This document shows, piece after piece, positions 5,994 to 9,334 of a stretch of 9,334 nt of DNA (position 1 is the first letter of the stretch; each line of letters starts with the position of its first letter). The notes beneath the pieces are model-generated. The model saw nothing but the letters and a program-made list of their open reading frames with translations, did not search any database and had not been told where the DNA came from. The stretch is from Candidatus Eisenbergiella stercorigallinarum (GTDB lineage Bacteria; Bacillota; Clostridia; Lachnospirales; Lachnospiraceae): the NCBI GenBank assembly GCA_019120525.1, contig DWUW01000003.1, positions 1 to 9,334 on the forward strand, written 5' to 3'. The translations under genes and the position numbers were made by a program.

Positions 5994-7019
5994 TCAGCCT
6001 TTCTCCGCGTATCTCACCGTTTTATAAACGGTCACTCCCGTCTCGATCAGGATACAGGCCCAGATCACCAGAAGCACGATGGTTTCCAGCCTGCCCGTTC
6101 CATACAGGGTCAGCAGGTCCCCCTTTGTTCCCTGCCAGTCAAACTCCTGCCTCAGCTCCTGTACGAAGGAAGGATTGAAAAAAGGAAGCCCCTTCAGCAG
6201 GATCCAGGCAAATACTGCCTGAACCGCCCCGCTGACCAGGCAGACGATCAGGACCGTCCGGCAGTAGCATCCGCAGACCAGCCGCACCACGTCGTCCGCG
6301 AACCCTGCCGCCAGCGAAATCAGAAGCACCGGAAGAATGATGTTCCACCGCTCCAGGTTAAAAATGGGAATAGTACGGATGAATGTGCCGTCCTCAAATG
6401 CATAGGCCCCAAACAGCCACGGCGCGAAGATCATCAGACCTGCAAGCAGCGCCTCAAAAATCAGGTTCACCGCTTCATCCGACCGCTTTATCTCCGCCCT
6501 GGAATCCGGTACCGGCGGAAGCAGCATGGGAACCCACTTTCTTCGTTCGGCGCCGTTCCCTTCTGCCATCCTGAATTCTTTCCTGAAATCTACCCGGATC
6601 TTCCTTCTTTCCAGAATCATGAACAGGACCGTCACCGCTCCCACCGCGCTGAGTGCTCCCGACACTGCGCTGGAAACAGCCTCCGTCAAGATCCCTGCCC
6701 CATCCCTCTGAAGCGCTCCCTGTACCACTCCGGAAACGACGACGGAAAGCGCCACCGCGGCCAGCACGATCTTTAAAAGCCACCGGTAATCCTCCGCGTA
6801 TTCCGGCCCGATCACCCAGCCCGGCTCCTCCCGGTATTTCTGCGCAAAAACAGCCGGGTTCCCGAGCTCCTTCAGCGCTTCCTCCATACCCTTCTGCTCC
6901 GCCATGTCCGTGATCAGCTCCTCCAGCTCCCTCGCGGTCTCTTCCCGCTGGTCCTTTGCAAGCCTTCTTGTCACCTGATAAATGTACCGCTGCATCAGCT
7001 CTCTGTCCGCTTCCGTCAT
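5994..7019 (-). CDS. HAAS-domain integral membrane protein (partner of PadR)
   Basis: A 341-residue membrane protein. The first 70 residues form a soluble helical domain with the pattern typical of HAAS/DUF1700 proteins: YIYQVTRRL (12-20), REETARELEELI (25-36) and ALKELGNPAVFAQKY (48-62). About six hydrophobic segments follow, near 80-102, 111-136, 184-206, 226-243, 253-276 and 310-332, with a charged cytoplasmic-like loop at 137-182. HAAS proteins are commonly encoded right after padR and are thought to pass an envelope signal; the molecular mechanism is not settled. Here the ATG is 4 bp past the padR stop, and its ribosome binding site (GGGAGGAG) lies inside the end of padR, so the two are translationally coupled. 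The cysteine-containing stretch LVCGCYCR (247-254) is unusual-looking but of unknown meaning. No function beyond the padR partnership can be claimed. Confidence 0.85.
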   Translation of the reverse strand: MTEADRELMQRYIYQVTRRLAKDQREETARELEELITDMAEQKGMEEALKELGNPAVFAQKYREEPGWVIGPEYAEDYRWLLKIVLAAVALSVVVSGVVQGALQRDGAGILTEAVSSAVSGALSAVGAVTVLFMILERRKIRVDFRKEFRMAEGNGAERRKWVPMLLPPVPDSRAEIKRSDEAVNLIFEALLAGLMIFAPWLFGAYAFEDGTFIRTIPIFNLERWNIILPVLLISLAAGFADDVVRLVCGCYCRTVLIVCLVSGAVQAVFAWILLKGLPFFNPSFVQELRQEFDWQGTKGDLLTLYGTGRLETIVLLVIWACILIETGVTVYKTVRYAEKG

Positions 7020-7023
7020 ATCC

Positions 7024-7362
7024 TCACTCCTCCCGCAGCAGTCCGTTCATGGTTTCAGAAACCGCAGACCACTGCTTCTTCATTTCCTCATACATGAAAT
7101 CTCCAAGCACAGTGCGGCGATAGTATTTTCTCGGCTTCGCCTCTTTCGTATCCCACTCGCTCTTTAACAGCCCCTGCTTCTCCAACCTCCGCAGAAGCGG
7201 ATACAGGGTGTTCGCTTCGATTTCCACGCCCTTCTCCTCCAGGCTCTGCACCAGCGCATATCCGTATTTCGGTTCCTTCATCTGACTCAGGACGCTCAGG
7301 ATCAGCGTTCCCCTCCGCAGCTCCTGTCTGAGATTTTCCAACAGATCTCTTTCTTCACCCAC
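7024..7362 (-). CDS. PadR-family transcriptional regulator (GTG start)
   Basis: A 112-residue winged-helix repressor, a typical size for the short PadR subfamily. After a short N-terminal helix it shows RRGTLILSVLSQ (16-27), YGYALVQSLEEKG (33-45), NTLYPLLRRLEKQGLL (51-66) and the wing RKYYRRT (78-84); the last 25 residues form the C-terminal helix used for dimerisation. The start is taken as GTG at 7362 because a perfect AGGAGG lies 9 nt upstream and the family N-terminus begins there. An in-frame ATG at 7413 overlaps the promoter's -35 and cannot be on the transcript. PadR proteins usually repress their own promoter and are released by a ligand or stress. The membrane partner follows after 4 bp. 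Whether it also controls the ABC exporter gene upstream is not shown. Confidence 0.9.
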   Translation of the reverse strand: MGEERDLLENLRQELRRGTLILSVLSQMKEPKYGYALVQSLEEKGVEIEANTLYPLLRRLEKQGLLKSEWDTKEAKPRKYYRRTVLGDFMYEEMKKQWSAVSETMNGLLREE

Positions 7363-7371
7363 GTAGATGTA

Positions 7372-7377
7372 CCTCCT
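7372..7377 (-). promoter_or_regulatory. Ribosome binding site fixing the padR GTG start
   Basis: Minus-strand AGGAGG at 7377-7372, 9 nt before GTG at 7362. It lies only 6 nt downstream of the -10 box, so it would be at or very near the 5' end of the mRNA. Confidence 0.8.
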
Positions 7378-7383
7378 GAATTT

Positions 7384-7413
7384 ATTATAATGTGCATCGT
7401 ACGGTATTGTCAA
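7384..7413 (-). promoter_or_regulatory. Consensus promoter of the padR-HAAS operon with central palindrome
   Basis: On the minus strand TTGACA (7413-7408) and TATAAT (7389-7384) are both perfect, 18 nt apart. The spacer contains the palindrome CGTACG (7398-7403), which is a plausible part of a PadR operator because self-repressed padR promoters commonly place the binding site over or between these boxes. Operator assignment is inference. Confidence 0.8.
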
Positions 7414-7439
7414 TTATAAATTATTTCTGTTTTAATCAC

Positions 7440-7489
7440 TGATAGAAATCCCCCGGACCGCCTGTTCCCTGTCCGGGGGATTTCTGTCA
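7440..7489 (-). terminator. Long GC-core hairpin terminator after the ABC exporter gene
   Basis: Arms 7440-7458 and 7471-7489 pair over 19 bp with a single wobble, including a perfect 15-bp core (7444-7458 with 7471-7485); the loop is 12 nt. The core is flanked by an A-rich 5' side and a short U-rich ATTTCT 3' side on either strand, so it could stop transcription from both directions. It begins 11 bp after the exporter stop codon and lies upstream of the padR promoter, thus insulating the two units. The U-run is short. Confidence 0.75.
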
Positions 7490-7500
7490 ATTTCCTGTTT

Positions 7501-9297
7501 TCACGTATAAAACTGCGCCTGCATCTCAAACAGCTCCGCATAGACGCCTTTTCTCTCCATCAGTTCCTCATGGGTGCCCCGCTCCACAATCCGCCCGCCA
7601 GCGAAGACTGCGATCTCATCGCAGAACCGGGTGCTGGAGAGCCTGTGCGAAATATAAACGGCGGCCTTTCCTTCTGTAAGCTCATTGAAATGCCGGTACA
7701 GTTCAAACTCGGCCCGGGGATCCAGCGAGGCTGCGGGTTCGTCCAGCACCACGATGGGCGCGTCCCTATACAGGGCGCGTGCCAGCGCGATCCGCTGTCC
7801 CTCTCCGCCGGAAGGCTCAAACCCGGTCTCATCAAAGTTTTTATACACTGCCGTATGGATTCCTCCAGACAGACTGTCCAGCTTTTCTCCAAAACCGGCG
7901 CGCCGCAGGGCATCTTCCGCCTTTCCTTCCTCCGCGGGCCGGGCGAGCGTCACATTTTCCTCCAGTGAAAAGGAAAAGAGCCGGTAATCCTGAAAGACTG
8001 CTGAGAACGCCGACATATAACTGTCGTAGTCGTATTCCTGTATCGGAATTCCATCCATCCGAATCTCTCCCTCCGTAGGATCATACAGCCTGGTGAGCAG
8101 CTTTACAAAGGTGGTTTTGCCAGCCCCGTTTTCTCCTACAACGGCCAGCCTGGCGCCAGGCCTTAACGTCAGATTCACATCCCGCAGCGCCCAGGTATCG
8201 CTTCCGGCATAACGGAATCCCACGTTTCTGAATTCGATTACGTGTTCCCCTTCCGACAGGATTCTCTTCTTCTCTTTCCGGCCGGATACGTCATGGTTCC
8301 GGCCATCGTCATCCCCCCGGAGCCTGGCAGGTACGGACAAATACTCATCCAGCCGGTCATAAAACCGGTCGTAGACCCGGATCTCCGTCAGGTTATCCAG
8401 AACGGTGCGCAGCGCGGAGGCAAAAGCAGTCACCGCACTCACGTACATGGTGAAGGATCCCACGGAAATCCCTCCCTGCATGGTCCGCAGAATGAGCCAG
8501 GCATAAGCCGCGCACTGCTGCAGGAACGTACAGCCACAGCCAATCAGTCCGGAGCGGATATAGCCGTCATTCTGCTGCTTCAGGTTATCGTTTACGCGGG
8601 TAAAAAACGCCCGTTCCCGTTTCAGAAGCCAGTTTCCCATGCCATTCAGCCGGATCTCCTTCCCATAACCAAAGTTCTCAAACAGCCCGGAATAGTACAT
8701 CCAGCCCCTCTGATCCGCGCTGATCTGTTCTGTCAGCTTCGCCGCCCGTTCCTTTGCATGCCCTTCCGCAAACGTCCCTGCTCCGGTCAGCACCAGAAAA
8801 ATCAGAACAACCCGCACGTCCAGCGTGGCAATGATCGCCGCTACTCCCGCAAGCGTAAACACCTGTCCCACGATATTCAGCGCGCTGTCTAGCAGATAGC
8901 CGAAGCCGTGCCAGTCAGAATACAGAAATTTTTTCGCTTTTTCCTGCATATCCAGGAAATCCGGATTTTCCAGCTGTTCCAGATCCGCCCTGGCAAGCCT
9001 CTTATGCAGCTCGCTGTCAAATTCTGCTGACATCCGGCATCGCCTGGTAAAACCGTCCATGCTGAAAAACACAGAAAGCCCTCCGGCAATGAGCGTATAG
9101 CCTGCAGGCAGCCCTACATAGAGCACCAGCATCTGCGGTCTCGCCTCCCCCATCAGCTCATCGATGATATATCTGGGAGCCAGCGCCGCGATCACCGGAA
9201 TCATGGAGTTGACAAACTGGTAGAGCACATTCCAGAGTACATACCGCTTATCATACTTCCAGCCCTGTTTCACAAAAAAGATCAGTCCCTTAAACAT
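7501..9297 (-). CDS. ABC exporter half-transporter (membrane domain fused to ATPase)
   Basis: A complete 598-residue protein of the usual size for an exporter half-transporter. The membrane domain occupies about residues 1-320, with hydrophobic segments near 20-42, 56-78, 136-157, 160-178, 248-272 and 278-300. A charged linker (about 325-347) leads to the nucleotide-binding domain: Walker A GENGAGKTT (388-396), Q-loop Q436, signature PSGGEGQR (495-502), Walker B IVVLDE (515-520) with catalytic E520, D-loop SLD (524-526), and H-loop H551. All residues for ATP hydrolysis are present; the signature reads PSGGEG rather than LSGGQ. Such proteins pump peptides, lipids or drugs outward as homo- or heterodimers; the substrate cannot be inferred. 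AGGAGG lies 8 nt before the ATG. A partner gene might lie just beyond the right edge, but only 37 bp are visible there. A strong hairpin follows the stop. Confidence 0.93.
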   Translation of the reverse strand: MFKGLIFFVKQGWKYDKRYVLWNVLYQFVNSMIPVIAALAPRYIIDELMGEARPQMLVLYVGLPAGYTLIAGGLSVFFSMDGFTRRCRMSAEFDSELHKRLARADLEQLENPDFLDMQEKAKKFLYSDWHGFGYLLDSALNIVGQVFTLAGVAAIIATLDVRVVLIFLVLTGAGTFAEGHAKERAAKLTEQISADQRGWMYYSGLFENFGYGKEIRLNGMGNWLLKRERAFFTRVNDNLKQQNDGYIRSGLIGCGCTFLQQCAAYAWLILRTMQGGISVGSFTMYVSAVTAFASALRTVLDNLTEIRVYDRFYDRLDEYLSVPARLRGDDDGRNHDVSGRKEKKRILSEGEHVIEFRNVGFRYAGSDTWALRDVNLTLRPGARLAVVGENGAGKTTFVKLLTRLYDPTEGEIRMDGIPIQEYDYDSYMSAFSAVFQDYRLFSFSLEENVTLARPAEEGKAEDALRRAGFGEKLDSLSGGIHTAVYKNFDETGFEPSGGEGQRIALARALYRDAPIVVLDEPAASLDPRAEFELYRHFNELTEGKAAVYISHRLSSTRFCDEIAVFAGGRIVERGTHEELMERKGVYAELFEMQAQFYT

Positions 9298-9334
9298 AGA
9301 TTTTTCCTCCTGATTTGATGTTTTTTACACAAAA

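Noticed and set aside
8242..8892. Plus-strand open frame opposite the ABC exporter
   Set aside because: Antisense shadow of the transporter gene without recognisable features.
9298..9334. End of an upstream partner ABC gene
   Set aside because: Only 37 bp are available; a minus-strand TAA at 9327-9325 exists but cannot be tied to any gene.

Overview
The window looks like a chromosomal segment of a moderately GC-rich Firmicute, most likely a clostridial gut anaerobe of the Lachnospiraceae type. This is an inference from strong AGGAGG-type ribosome binding sites, sigma-A-like promoters, a PadR/HAAS membrane-protein pair, a COG3044-type ABC-class ATPase and a GH4 uronidase. No phage, insertion sequence, CRISPR array, tRNA or rRNA was seen.

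Layout. (1) Positions 1-1431, minus strand: the start of a polysaccharide deacetylase-like gene that runs off the left edge, preceded by a GT4 glycosyltransferase only 4 bp upstream. Together they look like the front of a surface-polysaccharide operon, with a candidate promoter near 1531-1559. (2) Positions 1432-1749: a 318-bp divergent intergenic region with back-to-back promoters and an 11-bp GC-rich direct repeat. (3) Positions 1750-3474, plus strand: a full-length COG3044/PF09818 ATPase with all ABC-type motifs, behind a near-consensus promoter. (4) Positions 3497-4888, minus strand: a GH4 NAD/Mn-dependent glycosidase with the CHEV motif of LplD-type alpha-galacturonidases. It is divergent from (5) an AraC-family regulator at 5122-5973 (plus), and the shared 233-bp promoter region holds a candidate operator. 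(6) Positions 5994-7362, minus strand: padR plus a HAAS-domain membrane protein, translationally coupled and driven by a TTGACA/TATAAT promoter. (7) A long hairpin terminator at 7440-7489. (8) Positions 7501-9297, minus strand: a complete ABC exporter half-transporter (TMD fused to NBD).

How the parts work together. The GH4 enzyme and AraC protein probably form a small uronide-use switch: the regulator senses a sugar and turns on the enzyme. PadR/HAAS is a known kind of self-regulating envelope-stress or drug-response pair; its link to the neighbouring ABC exporter is positional only, because the strong hairpin separates them. The ATPase stands alone between two sugar-related loci. I see no clearly new multi-gene system. 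The items most worth a second look are the poorly understood ATPase, the compact GH4/AraC control region, and the padR promoter whose predicted transcript starts almost on its ribosome binding site.
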